In this document: in pieces, positions 1 to 6,888 of the stretch | Layout: the number at the start of each line of letters is the position of its first letter | Position numbering within the stretch: the first letter of the stretch is position 1 | DNA from: Curtobacterium sp. 9128 | Lineage (GTDB): Bacteria; Actinomycetota; Actinomycetes; Actinomycetales; Microbacteriaceae | Direction of reading: 5' to 3' | DNA: 64,000 nucleotides | NCBI RefSeq assembly: GCF_007673775.1 | Contig: NZ_VEAF01000003.1 | Span: 124,001 to 188,000 of the forward strand | Translations under genes and position numbers: made by a program | The notes under the pieces: generated by a model | What the model saw: only the letters and a program-made list of their open reading frames with translations | What the model was told of the DNA's origin: nothing | Databases searched by the model: none

Positions 1-466
1 CGACGACCGGAGCGTAGCCGTCCACGACCTCGTCGAGCACCGCCGCCGTCACCGCCTCGGAGCCCTTCGCGAGGAACTCCGGGTCCTGCTCGACCCGCGC
101 CCGCAGTGCGGCCAGGTCGGGACGGTCGGCGTGTCGGACGCTGACGACGAACCGATCACCGACGAACAGGTGCACCTCGCCGAACTCGACCGTGCCGGAC
201 TCGGCGTCGTACCAGGCCGGGCGCAGGACCACGAAGAGCGTGTCGCCGTACCGCTCGAGCTTCGCGCGCTGGTGGCCCTTCTGCGCGTCCTCGACGGCGT
301 TCTCGTGCAGGTCGAACTCCGTCGCGACGGTCTCCAGCTCGTGCGGATCCGGGCGCAGCAGCCCGATCCACGCCAGGTCACAGTCCCGCCGTGCATCGAG
401 CGACAGGGTCGATGACGACTCGACGCGACGTCCGTCGACGTAGACCGCGTTGTCGATCATTGCCAT
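1..466 (-). CDS. corA: CorA-family divalent cation transporter, N-terminal part (runs off left edge)
   Basis: The reading frame starts at ATG 466 and stays open to base 1, so the 3' end lies outside the window. About 155 residues are visible. The translation (begins MAMIDNAVYVDGRR, later LAWIGLLRPD, ENAVEDAQKGHQRAKLE, LFVVLRPAWYD, HLFVGDRFVVSVRH) matches the soluble N-terminal domain of the CorA magnesium/cobalt channel family, with the characteristic hydrophilic alpha/beta funnel region. A GAGGAG Shine-Dalgarno motif lies 8 bases before ATG 466, which decides this start over the in-frame ATG at 460. The pore-forming C-terminal helices and the GMN signature are not in the window, so transport function is inferred from the N-terminal domain only. 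Confidence 0.85.
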   Translation of the reverse strand, partial: MAMIDNAVYVDGRRVESSSTLSLDARRDCDLAWIGLLRPDPHELETVATEFDLHENAVEDAQKGHQRAKLERYGDTLFVVLRPAWYDAESGTVEFGEVHLFVGDRFVVSVRHADRPDLAALRARVEQDPEFLAKGSEAVTAAVLDEVVDGYAPVV

Positions 467-836
467 GCTGTGCTCCTCGGGGTCGGGAGCAGGCAGGCGC
501 GAGGCCTCAGCGGCAGTGCCGCTGCGAGGTGTTGCCCTGGGACACGGGCACGGGGACGACCGGGAGGGTCAGCGGGCCCGTGCGAGGATGACCACCCGAC
601 ATCGCGCCTCACCTGCCCTACTGGTTCGTCCTGCGGCTCGTGTACCGCGCGGCGCGTGCGTGCGCCCGGCTGCACCGGAGGTGCAGCCAACGGGGAAGCG
701 TACGCCGATCCGGTCGTGATCGCGAATGGTCGGTCGTCCCTCGGGCTCGTCGCGTCGTGGCGGTCCGCCTCGGCCTCGTCGCGTCGTGGCGGTCCGCCGC
801 TGCCTGGTGGCGTCGTGGCGGTGAGCCGCTGCCTCG
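467..836. other. gene-free stretch with a palindrome and a tandem repeat
   Basis: No reading frame here has a convincing start and coding bias. The stretch contains a 17-base palindrome (508-524, arms CAGCGGCA around one G) about 42 bases before the corA start codon, where it could sit in the corA promoter or leader, and the 29-bp tandem repeat at 739-840. Confidence 0.6.
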
Positions 837-840
837 TCAG
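739..840. repeat. 29-bp imperfect tandem repeat, about 3.5 copies
   Basis: Units start at 739, 768, 797 and 826 (the last is partial). The shared core is GCGTCGTGGCGGT. The repeat sits just outside the stop codon of the neighbouring minus-strand gene at 837. Copies 1 and 2 are nearly identical; copy 3 has diverged. Confidence 0.75.
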
Positions 841-1334
841 GAAGCCGAGTGGTCGCGATGCGTCTCGGTACCGGTGCCCTCGGAGCGGCCCAGGAGGGCA
901 GCCCACGAAGCCACTTCACGATCGACGTCGGCAGACGGCCGGAGACCGGCGCCGTCGAAGTCGAACACCTCGAGGTCGACGTCCAGGGGATGCGTCCCCA
1001 CCCCGGCGACCGACAGCCGGAGGACCTGCTGCGCGAGGGGCGGGGTGGCGTTGAGCTCCGTTGCGGTCCGCACACTCGTGACGTCGGTCGCAGCGATCCA
1101 GCCCGCCTCCTCCACCGGGTCGGCACCCGAGTAGAAGCGCACACCCTGCTCGTCGACCGCTGCCGTCAGCGGGGTCTTGCCGAGGAGGGGGATCTTGTCG
1201 TCGCCCTCGTGCTCTTCGACCGCTCGCAGCACCACACGAGCCGGCAGCGTCGCACGGACGTGCTTGCGCGTGGTCGTGGGGTGCATCCGAGCGACTTCTG
1301 CGTCGCGGGCTGCAGCGGCTTCATCAGCGTTCAT
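837..1334 (-). CDS. conserved-looking hypothetical protein, 165 aa
   Basis: The product has 165 residues with no signal peptide or membrane helix. It begins MNADEAAAARDAEVARMHP and carries an alpha/beta-looking middle (ARVVLRAVEEHEGDDKIPLLGKT, then VRFYSGADPVEEAGWIA). Third codon positions are strongly G/C, and the amino acid mix is that of a soluble protein, so it looks coding. The start at ATG 1334 has only a distant GGAG about 13 bases upstream, so initiation may be weak or leaderless. I do not recognise the family. It stands alone, divergent from the small-membrane-protein chain that begins at 1707. Confidence 0.6.
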   Translation of the reverse strand: MNADEAAAARDAEVARMHPTTTRKHVRATLPARVVLRAVEEHEGDDKIPLLGKTPLTAAVDEQGVRFYSGADPVEEAGWIAATDVTSVRTATELNATPPLAQQVLRLSVAGVGTHPLDVDLEVFDFDGAGLRPSADVDREVASWAALLGRSEGTGTETHRDHSAS

Positions 1335-1706
1335 GCCGAGAAGTTATCTCCGCGACGCTGCTGTGCTCCGCTCCCTGTAGGAAGCATCAGCCGTGGTCGC
1401 TCGCGAGTGATCGTCGCCGTGCAGATCGACTGCAGCTGTGCTCAGCTTCGAGCTGTTCGACGCAGCGTGCACACAGGCCTCCGGCGCAAGCTGCGCTGGA
1501 GTTCAACTCCTCCCCGCTGTCGTTGCGCATGGGATCACGTCAGGCGCTGTCACCGCTGGGAGACTGGGAGTCGCGACACCCGGCCTGACGGGCTACAGGA
1601 GTGTGCTGAAACTCGCGCTGGCCTCCACACGGCTGTCGATGGAGGCCACTCCGCACTCGCTGCGGGCACCTCGTTTCGGGCTTCACGAGACAGGCAGGAA
1701 GCAACG
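1335..1706. other. gene-free stretch of 372 bases
   Basis: Several short frames cross this stretch but none has a clear start, ribosome site and codon bias together. The frame leading into the small gene at 1707 is open for some distance upstream without a clear start, so that gene could be longer than called. I see no hairpin strong enough to call as a terminator. Confidence 0.4.
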
Positions 1707-1814
1707 ATGATCGCGGCGGGACAGCAGATCTGGGGCCCTCTGCCCCTCATCGTGATTGCAATTGCAACCGCCTTCGTACTGGTGGCGATCCGAAGTCGTC
1801 GGGGTAGGAAGTGA
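1707..1814 (+). CDS. tiny single-pass membrane protein, 35 aa
   Basis: ATG 1707 is preceded by GGAAG at a workable distance. The 35-residue product is essentially one hydrophobic helix (LPLIVIAIATAFVLVAI) followed by a basic tail (RSRRGRK), the positive-inside pattern of a small inner-membrane protein. Its stop overlaps a GTG start in the next frame (GTGA at 1811), suggesting translational coupling to the following small gene. The function is unknown. It is the first member of a chain of small overlapping genes running to about 4.1 kb. Confidence 0.5.
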   Translation: MIAAGQQIWGPLPLIVIAIATAFVLVAIRSRRGRK

Positions 1815-1990
1815 GTACGTGGCTGATTGACGACACCGACGCGAATGGACACTCGGCAGCGTCTGTCGTCGACGGCATCAGCAACCAGGGCCGTGCAGCT
1901 GCGGGGCTGTGGGTCGGCGAGACCCCCCAGGTCTCGACTCGATCGCGGCTGTGGGATGCCGGAAGTCAAGTTGACCGATCACAGCGATGA
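1811..1990 (+). CDS. small hypothetical protein, 59 aa
   Basis: GTG 1811 overlaps the stop of the preceding gene by four bases. The 59-residue product is soluble and contains AASVVDGISNQGRAAAGLW. No family is recognised. Support is the coupling overlap and an open frame only, so this may equally be the degraded end of a once longer gene. The next gene starts 13 bases after the stop. Confidence 0.35.
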   Translation: MSTWLIDDTDANGHSAASVVDGISNQGRAAAGLWVGETPQVSTRSRLWDAGSQVDRSQR

Positions 1991-2003
1991 ACGAGAGTGC
2001 CAG

Positions 2004-2240
2004 ATGAATCTCCATGACAACGACATCCCCGGCGAGCAGACGCCTGTCCAGAGGTTCGAATTCGGGAAGAGCGTCGTGCTCGGCATTGCCGTCATCGTGC
2101 TCGGTGGGATCCTCGCCGTGGTCGGGATCGTGGGGCATCACAACCCGATCGTTCCCATCGTCGCCGTGGTTGCGGGTGTTCTGATCGTCGTCTTCGATCT
2201 GTCGACGAGGCGATCTCGACGCGAGCGCCAGGGCAGATGA
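2004..2240 (+). CDS. small two-helix membrane protein, 78 aa
   Basis: ATG 2004 begins a 78-residue product with a hydrophilic N-terminus of about 25 residues and two adjacent hydrophobic segments (SVVLGIAVIVLGGILAVVGIV, then PIVPIVAVVAGVLIVVFDL, about residues 22-43 and 48-66), ending in a strongly basic tail. This is the shape of a small integral membrane protein with both ends inside. The stop overlaps ATG 2237 of the next gene (ATGA). No family is recognised. Its neighbours are similar small membrane proteins, so a shared but unknown role is likely. Confidence 0.6.
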   Translation: MNLHDNDIPGEQTPVQRFEFGKSVVLGIAVIVLGGILAVVGIVGHHNPIVPIVAVVAGVLIVVFDLSTRRSRRERQGR

Positions 2241-2383
2241 CGCTCAGCGACGCGGTCGACGTCGACGGCTGGCAGCAGCTGGCGGACAGCATCGGGGTCC
2301 TCAACAGGGTCGCCGAACGTGATCGCGCAGTCGGCGGGGTCGACGTGGGAAAGGTCGTCGTCCGATCGCCGGTGCAGGACTGA
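2237..2383 (+). CDS. small hypothetical protein, 48 aa
   Basis: ATG 2237 overlaps the previous stop (ATGA). The 48-residue product is soluble and acidic at the front (MTLSDAVDVDGWQQLADSIG). There is no recognised domain. It may be a genuine tiny gene or a remnant; the case rests on the coupled start. The next 286 bases hold no confident gene, although two plus-strand frames stay open across them. Confidence 0.35.
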   Translation: MTLSDAVDVDGWQQLADSIGVLNRVAERDRAVGGVDVGKVVVRSPVQD

Positions 2384-2669
2384 ACACGACGGCGCGGAGT
2401 GCCGACCGGAGCCAGGCTGACTGACACCGACGGGGTCGGCGTTGCGGCGACGTCCCCGGCGGCGTGGCGTCGCGGGCGGAGATGCTGTCGAAAACCACAG
2501 CCGGCCCGCACGCGTACACCTCCACGTACAGCAGGACGGAGCGGATGTGCTCGAGATCGACACGGAGACCACGAACGGACCGACGCGTGCGCGAGCTCTG
2601 CCGTGGGGACGGCACTGCGACCGTGGTGCGGTGCATCAGCGAGCCGAACGCCAGCGTGGGAGGTTCGTG

Positions 2670-3017
2670 ATGAAGGGCAGAGACGTCGCGCTCGCCATCG
2701 CGGTCCTCATCGGACTCGCGTTCATCGGTGCACTCGGCGGTCGTCAAGCGCGCGGGGAAGACAGCTTCGGCCTCCTGTGGATGGTCGGGGCGGCAGTCGC
2801 CTCCGTGGCGCTCCTTGCTCGCAGAGTGCGCGCCGCGCAACCACTTGCGAGCTCGGCGTGGTGGTTCGCGGTGGCATCCCTCTGCTGCGTGATCGGCGCC
2901 CTGACCGTTGTGACGTTGGCGCCGCTGGCGTGGATCGGAGGGGTGATCGTGGGTGCCGGGATGGCAGTGCCCATCCTCAAGATCCCGACGGTGAGGGGCC
3001 CGGAGGACTTCCGGTGA
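2670..3017 (+). CDS. membrane protein, 115 aa
   Basis: ATG 2670 follows a strong Shine-Dalgarno sequence (GGGAGG, 6-base spacing), which decides this start although the frame is open further upstream. The product has about four hydrophobic segments: DVALAIAVLIGLAFIGALGG, LLWMVGAAVASVALLA, WWFAVASLCCVIGALTVVTL and AWIGGVIVGAGMAVPIL. The length and layout suggest a small polytopic membrane protein of unknown role. The stop overlaps GTG 3014 of the next gene (GTGA), so the two are probably co-translated. Confidence 0.65.
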   Translation: MKGRDVALAIAVLIGLAFIGALGGRQARGEDSFGLLWMVGAAVASVALLARRVRAAQPLASSAWWFAVASLCCVIGALTVVTLAPLAWIGGVIVGAGMAVPILKIPTVRGPEDFR

Positions 3018-3247
3018 AGCGGGGCGTCTTCGATGTCCCGCACCCGTGGGCCCTCATGGTCGCTGGAGTCGCGTTCATCGTGTTGGGCGTGGTCCTCGCA
3101 CCGACGCTGGGCCGCCCTGGCCACCGTTCCGTGATCGATCCGTTCACGGAGTTCGCCCCCTCGTCACTGATCATCATCGTGATGGGGCTCATCGGAGCGT
3201 GGTTCATCGTGCAAGGCGCGGTGACGCTGTTCCGGAGGCGATCGTGA
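3014..3247 (+). CDS. small two-helix membrane protein, 77 aa
   Basis: GTG 3014 overlaps the upstream stop. The 77-residue product has two hydrophobic segments (ALMVAGVAFIVLGVVLAPTL and LIIIVMGLIGAWFIVQGAVTL) separated by a polar loop, and a basic C-terminus (FRRRS). It resembles the 78-residue protein at 2004 in size and layout, though not clearly in sequence. The stop overlaps a GTG (3244) in the next frame. Function unknown. Confidence 0.6.
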   Translation: MKRGVFDVPHPWALMVAGVAFIVLGVVLAPTLGRPGHRSVIDPFTEFAPSSLIIIVMGLIGAWFIVQGAVTLFRRRS

Positions 3248-3558
3248 GGACCCGACGGGGGCCGTTCGGTCGACGGCGTCCCCAGCAGGCCGCGGAGGCA
3301 GAGCCCTCGCGGCACGCGGATTCGTGGACGTCGGAAGCCAAGGGCGCACCGACACGTCTGCAGGGATCACCGCCTGTCTCGACTTCTGCGTCGACGTCGG
3401 GGTTGACATCTCCGATGGTGACTTTGCGTTCAGGTCCGGACTGGGCTTTGGAGAAGGACTCGACGTCGAGTGGTTCGACGACCCTGGAGAACCGGGGACG
3501 GAACAAGGCGGGGAGGGGGAACGTGCCGCCGGGAACTCCAGGTTCGGCGGCTCCCTGA
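3244..3558 (+). CDS. doubtful hypothetical protein, 104 aa, Ser/Thr-rich
   Basis: GTG 3244 overlaps the upstream stop (GTGA), which is the main reason to call it. The product is hydrophilic, basic at the start (MRTRRGPFGRRRP) and low in complexity. Two other readings compete over the same bases: a plus-strand frame 3324-3656 that ends in TGATG at the next start, and a minus-strand frame about 3204-3638. I cannot decide by eye, so treat this as tentative. Confidence 0.3.
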   Translation: MRTRRGPFGRRRPQQAAEAEPSRHADSWTSEAKGAPTRLQGSPPVSTSASTSGLTSPMVTLRSGPDWALEKDSTSSGSTTLENRGRNKAGRGNVPPGTPGSAAP

Positions 3559-3655
3559 CTGGCGATGACGGCGCTACCAGCATGAGCGCGGGGTCGACGT
3601 GTTCCGATGGCGGTGACTGTTCTGCGAACGACGAGCACATGAGGATGATCAGCTG

Positions 3656-4084
3656 ATGGTGTTTCTGTTCGGTCGCATGGACGGTCCTCGTGAGAAGAAC
3701 CCTCCCCGCTCTGTCCGGGTTGCGTTCTGGCTGTTCATCGTCGGTGCGTCTCTCAGATTGATCGCTGCCGGAAGTCAGTTGCTCGCCGAGGATGCCGGGC
3801 ATGGTCACGTGCAGCGCGGTGGTGCAGCGGTGGATGCATTCGGCTTGTTGTTCTCAGCGATATTTGCGGGCCTGACGGTGGTCGTCGTCATCCGCTTCAG
3901 GCAGGGAAGCCGAGTCGCCAGGGTCTTGCTGCTCGTCGTCGTGGTGTTCAGCCTCCTGATCGCTCCCGGGCCGAACTTCGTCCTCCTACTGCTTCCGGCT
4001 GTCGTGTCCGCTTGTGCTGTCGTCATGGGCTTCACTCGATCGGCGAATGAACACTTCAAGGAGTCGATGCACAGGACAGGTTGA
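3656..4084 (+). CDS. four-helix membrane protein, 142 aa
   Basis: The product has 142 residues with about four hydrophobic segments (VRVAFWLFIVGASLRLIAAG, FGLLFSAIFAGLTVVVVI, VARVLLLVVVVFSLLIAPG and FVLLLLPAVVSACAVVMGF). It ends FTRSANEHFKESMHRTG. ATG 3656 lies in a TGATG overlap with an open frame upstream. The family is unknown to me. A second, N-terminally truncated copy of its last third lies at 4671-4844 with the same FTRSANE signature, so this gene has been duplicated locally. Confidence 0.65.
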   Translation: MVFLFGRMDGPREKNPPRSVRVAFWLFIVGASLRLIAAGSQLLAEDAGHGHVQRGGAAVDAFGLLFSAIFAGLTVVVVIRFRQGSRVARVLLLVVVVFSLLIAPGPNFVLLLLPAVVSACAVVMGFTRSANEHFKESMHRTG

Positions 4085-4177
4085 ACCACGTAGCCCTCGG
4101 CGGCGGCGCGGGCGCGTCAGCTGGCCTCAGCGATTCGTTGCGTGTTCAGTCCGGTTCAATCTCTTCTGGAGATAGCT

Positions 4178-4420
4178 ATGCCAAGTCCTGCGGAGGAGCG
4201 GCAGGACTTGGGCTTCACGGCGCCTACTCCACGCCCGTCGACGGGTGGTCTTGGGCTCATGGCACTTCTGAGTGCAAGACCGGTGGCACGGATGTACTGC
4301 AACCTGGACAAGCAGTTGTCCGGACGCTCACCAGTGTCGGAGCGAACTCTCGAATGGGGCGTTCGTGGAGCTGGTTCTGTTGCTCTCGTCATCTGCGCGG
4401 TGCTGCTCTTGTCGGACTGA
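4178..4420 (+). CDS. small protein with C-terminal hydrophobic tail, 80 aa (tentative)
   Basis: ATG 4178 has GGAG seven bases upstream. The product begins MPSPAEERQDLGFTAPTPRP and ends in a hydrophobic stretch (AGSVALVICAVLLLSD) that could be a tail anchor. A competing plus-strand frame (4081-4458) has no better support. It lies between the intact 142-residue membrane gene and the truncated copy of it. Function unknown; the gene itself is uncertain. Confidence 0.35.
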   Translation: MPSPAEERQDLGFTAPTPRPSTGGLGLMALLSARPVARMYCNLDKQLSGRSPVSERTLEWGVRGAGSVALVICAVLLLSD

Positions 4421-4670
4421 GCCGACAGCGCCCATGCCATACGTGTCGAAGCCGCTGAGCGCGCCGACGCGCAGCCGCCGGCGAGTTCGGGGGCGGGAGA
4501 GTGGCTGCCGCCGAACGAGAGGGTGTTGATGCATTCGACAGGCATTCATTCGGGGCCGCCAGGCATTCCCAGGCCACGTCTGGAGGACCTCGACCCCTAC
4601 TGCCGCGGCGGTTCAGCGCCTTGCACGGAACAGCGTCGAGCTGCAGCAGCGCGATCATGCGCGAAATGTC

Positions 4671-4844
4671 GGTCGAGGCCGCAGTGTGGCTAGCGTCGTT
4701 CTCCTGGTCATCGCGGCGTTCAGCCTGATGATCGCGCTGGGACCGGACCTCTCGCTCCTGCTGCCCGCGGCGGTCTCCGTGTGTGGTGTGGTCGCCAGCT
4801 TCACGAGATCGGCGAACGAGTACTTCACGCCAGCGACGCAGTAG
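4671..4844 (+). pseudogene. truncated paralogue of the 142-aa membrane protein
   Basis: Reading from 4671 to the TAG at 4842-4844 gives GRGRSVASVVLLVIAAFSLM and onward to VSVCGVVASFTRSANEYF. This aligns without gaps with the last 60 residues of the protein at 3656-4084 (ARVLLLVVVVFSLL and SACAVVMGFTRSANEHF). The frame extends upstream to about 4620 but shows no similarity there and no ATG; GTG 4686 could give a 52-residue remnant. It is best read as the tail of a duplicated gene whose front has been lost. Confidence 0.65.
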
Positions 4845-4877
4845 TCGCTGGCTCGGGGAGCTGCGCCTCCGGCGGGT

Positions 4878-4918
4878 GCGGGCACTCCGGCCGCGCGGAC
4901 CGTCCGCGGAGTGCCCGC
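4878..4918. terminator. bidirectional hairpin terminator
   Basis: A perfect 12-bp inverted repeat (GCGGGCACTCCG at 4878-4889 and its complement at 4907-4918) with a 17-base GC-rich loop lies between the convergent ends of the small-membrane-protein region and the hydrolase gene. There is no U-run, as is usual in high-GC actinobacteria. Confidence 0.7.
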
Positions 4919-4926
4919 TGGGGCCT

Positions 4927-5712
4927 TCAGGCGGCGGGGGAGACCCCGACGAACCTGGTGAGGTGATCGAGCAGCAGCCGCCGGAAGGGGACCGACGACC
5001 ATCCGTGATCGGCGCCGTCCACCGCGGTGAACGTCGCTCCGGGGAGTCGGTCGGCGTACCGCTGGCCGTACTCCAGCGGCACGATCGCGTCAGCGGTGCC
5101 GTGCAGCACCTCGGCCGGCCCGGTGTAGGCGTCGATCGCGGCGTAGACGTCGAGCCCGGCCGTGACCTCCTCGATGAACGCCATGCCGAGGGCCATCCCA
5201 CCGAAGTCGAACCACCCCTGTTCACGTGCCGGGGCCAGCGGCTGCCCCTGGATCGCGTCGTGCTCGGCGATGTCGTCGACGACCACCCCAGCCGGGGACC
5301 ACAGCGTCAGCGTCGCCACCAGCTCCGGCACACGTGCCGCCGCCATGGCCGACTCGACCGCGCCGAGGCTGTGCGCGACGACGTGGACCGGGGCGTGTGC
5401 GTCGTCGGCGAGTCGCCGGATCATCCGCGTGACCTGGTCGACCTCGTCACCGATCGTGATGTCGGCGAAGTCCCCGTCGCTCGTGCCGTGGCCGAGTCGG
5501 CTGTAGGACCGCACGGTCGCGCCCCGGTCGGCGAGCGCTCGTGCGGTCTGCACGAAGAGCTGCTGGCCGCCGGTGTCGGTGCTGCCGAACCCGTGCACGA
5601 GGAGCACCGGCGCGGCGCCCGTGACCGGACCGGTGCCGAGCTGCCAGCCACGCAGGGTGTGGCCGTCGTGCTCGAGGGTCACCGGCACCAGGCCGGACAG
5701 CGGCGCCGGCAT
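4927..5712 (-). CDS. alpha/beta hydrolase, 261 aa
   Basis: This is a single-domain alpha/beta-hydrolase. The visible features are the oxyanion strand VLLVHGFGSTD (residues about 36-46), the nucleophile elbow VVAHSLGA with Ser, an acid in GTADAIVP and a C-terminal histidine in DGADHGW. It has no signal peptide, so it is cytoplasmic. Its ATG at 5712 overlaps the stop of the phenolic acid decarboxylase gene (TGATG), so the two form one operon. That context suggests hydrolysis of a hydroxycinnamate ester, releasing the acid that the decarboxylase uses. The fold is certain; the substrate is inference. A terminator at 4878-4918 follows. Confidence 0.85.
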   Translation of the reverse strand: MPAPLSGLVPVTLEHDGHTLRGWQLGTGPVTGAAPVLLVHGFGSTDTGGQQLFVQTARALADRGATVRSYSRLGHGTSDGDFADITIGDEVDQVTRMIRRLADDAHAPVHVVAHSLGAVESAMAAARVPELVATLTLWSPAGVVVDDIAEHDAIQGQPLAPAREQGWFDFGGMALGMAFIEEVTAGLDVYAAIDAYTGPAEVLHGTADAIVPLEYGQRYADRLPGATFTAVDGADHGWSSVPFRRLLLDHLTRFVGVSPAA

Positions 5713-6239
5713 CAGTTGCTCCGGTCCGCGAAGCCCTCGGGCAGGTCGCCGGGGGCGGTGTCGACGACGGTCTCGTCGTCCTCGCCGACGTGCTCGAACA
5801 GCGTGATGTGCGCGAACTCGGGGACGATGTAGATCGGGTAGGTCGGTCCCTGGTCGCGGTACTCGCGCATCCGGTCGAGGTGGTCGTTCTGGAACAGCAC
5901 GGTCTTGCTGCCGTCCTCCTCGACCCAGTGCGGGAAGAAGATCGTGCCGTGCAGCACACGCTCACCGGGGACGACGTTCACGACGACGCTGGTCCCGGTC
6001 GGTTCGTTCCACGACACCTTGTAGACGCCCTTCGTCAGCACGACGAGGTCGACCTGCTGGTCCTTGACCCAGCGGCCGCCGACCATGCCGCTGTGGATGC
6101 GGTAGTCGATCGTAGTGGCGTTCTTGACGTACATCTCGTACTGCCAGCCGTTGGCGTACGTGTAGATGAAGCGGTGTCCGACGATCCCGGACAGGTCCTG
6201 CTCGGGGACGGGGTGCTCGACGCTCGTGGTGATGTCCAT
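5712..6239 (-). CDS. padC: phenolic acid decarboxylase
   Basis: The protein has 175 residues from ATG 6239. It matches the small beta-barrel phenolic acid decarboxylase family (PadC/PAD): [75 protein letters not shown] and [13 protein letters not shown]. These enzymes convert p-coumaric, ferulic and caffeic acids to vinylphenols without a cofactor and detoxify plant phenolics. A TTG 36 bases upstream is possible, but family length and a -10 element 7 bases before ATG 6239 favour the ATG and leaderless translation. It is the first gene of an operon with the hydrolase and divergent from a MarR regulator. Confidence 0.93.
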   Translation of the reverse strand: MDITTSVEHPVPEQDLSGIVGHRFIYTYANGWQYEMYVKNATTIDYRIHSGMVGGRWVKDQQVDLVVLTKGVYKVSWNEPTGTSVVVNVVPGERVLHGTIFFPHWVEEDGSKTVLFQNDHLDRMREYRDQGPTYPIYIVPEFAHITLFEHVGEDDETVVDTAPGDLPEGFADRSN

Positions 6240-6246
6240 GCCCTCG

Positions 6247-6297
6247 ATTTTGCTCCCGAACTGCGTTTGTTGCAAGCGCAGTTGCTGTGACTACGCT
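6247..6297. promoter_or_regulatory. divergent padC/marR promoters with MarR-type operator
   Basis: The palindromic hexamer TTGCAA (6270-6275) can serve as -35 in both directions. To the right, a 16-base spacer leads to TACGCT (6292-6297), six bases before GTG 6304. To the left, a 17-base spacer leads to CAAAAT (minus strand, 6252-6247), seven bases before ATG 6239. Over it lies the 19-base imperfect palindrome TGCGTTTGTTGCAAGCGCA (6262-6280; 7 of 9 pairs match), the expected size and symmetry of a MarR operator. Binding there would block both promoters. All of this is read by eye. Confidence 0.6.
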
Positions 6298-6303
6298 GAG
6301 GGC

Positions 6304-6777
6304 GTGAGCGACTCCACGACCGACCCCGACCTGCCCATGGTCGCCCGTCGCCTGAGCGCCGAGATCGGCCCGTTCCGGCGGGCTCTGTTGGGCACTGCCC
6401 GGCGATCGGTGGCGCTGCCGGACATCCCCGACGCGCAGATCGAGGTGCTCCGGCGGCTCGACGAGGACGGCTGGTCCAGCCCGACCGCGCTCGGCCGCGC
6501 ACTGGGACTGGCTCGGTCGACGGTGAGCAACCTCGTCGCGGCGATGGAACGGGACGGGCTCGTCGAACGACGCCTCGCGGTCGGGGACGGCCGCAGCACC
6601 GAGGTGGGCCTCACCGACCTTGCACGCCGGCGGCTCGCCGAGTACGACGTCTCAGCGGAACACGTCCTCGTCGCGGCACTCGTCGCCCTCCCGCAGGAGG
6701 ACCAGCGGGCGCTCGCCGCAGCGCTGCCCGTGCTCGAACGGCTCAGGGCGCAGCTCGATCCCGCCGCGCGGCACTGA
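6304..6777 (+). CDS. MarR-family transcriptional regulator
   Basis: The product has 157 residues from GTG 6304. The winged helix-turn-helix is clear in the middle (IPDAQIEVLRRLDEDGW, then LGRALGLARSTVSNLVAAME, DGLVERRLAVGDGRSTEVGL), flanked by dimerisation helices. MarR proteins repress a neighbouring operon until a phenolic or similar ligand binds. Divergent orientation to padC with a shared operator-like palindrome makes it the likely phenolic-acid-responsive repressor of padC and of itself. The start is judged leaderless because a -10 hexamer ends six bases before GTG and no Shine-Dalgarno sequence is present. Confidence 0.88.
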   Translation: MSDSTTDPDLPMVARRLSAEIGPFRRALLGTARRSVALPDIPDAQIEVLRRLDEDGWSSPTALGRALGLARSTVSNLVAAMERDGLVERRLAVGDGRSTEVGLTDLARRRLAEYDVSAEHVLVAALVALPQEDQRALAAALPVLERLRAQLDPAARH

Positions 6778-6818
6778 GTCGCTGGATTGCCCGCTGCTGC
6801 ACAGGAGGGTGAACGCGC

Positions 6819-6866
6819 TTGCCTCTGCGCAGGTGCGGTCGGTACTGTCGTGATGTCCAGAACATC
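6819..6866 (+). promoter_or_regulatory. promoter with inverted repeat, upstream of the bacteriocin-like gene
   Basis: TTGCCT (6819-6824), an 18-base spacer and TACTGT (6843-6848) form a sigma-A-like promoter. The expected start site falls in a small inverted repeat, GATGT-N5-ACATC (6852-6866), which could be an operator. A purine-rich GAGGGAG lies shortly before ATG 6889. Confidence 0.45.
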
Positions 6867-6888
6867 GGATATCACACGAGGGAGTGTC

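Noticed and set aside
739..840. Possible CRISPR array (29-bp repeats)
   Set aside because: The units are directly adjacent with no spacers, and no cas gene is present. The same applies to the 44-bp and other tandem repeats.
1438..1710. A 90-codon open frame before the first tiny membrane gene
   Set aside because: No ribosome site, no domain and weak third-position bias.
3046..3247. Frame in another phase across the 77-residue membrane gene
   Set aside because: It is Arg/His/Pro-rich with no membrane segment, and the hydrophobic reading from GTG 3014 is far more protein-like.
3204..3656. Minus-strand frame (about 3204-3638) and acidic plus-strand frame (3324-3656)
   Set aside because: Both are as plausible by composition as the called 3244-3558 frame, but neither has a recognisable domain or ribosome site. 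Left unassigned for lack of evidence.
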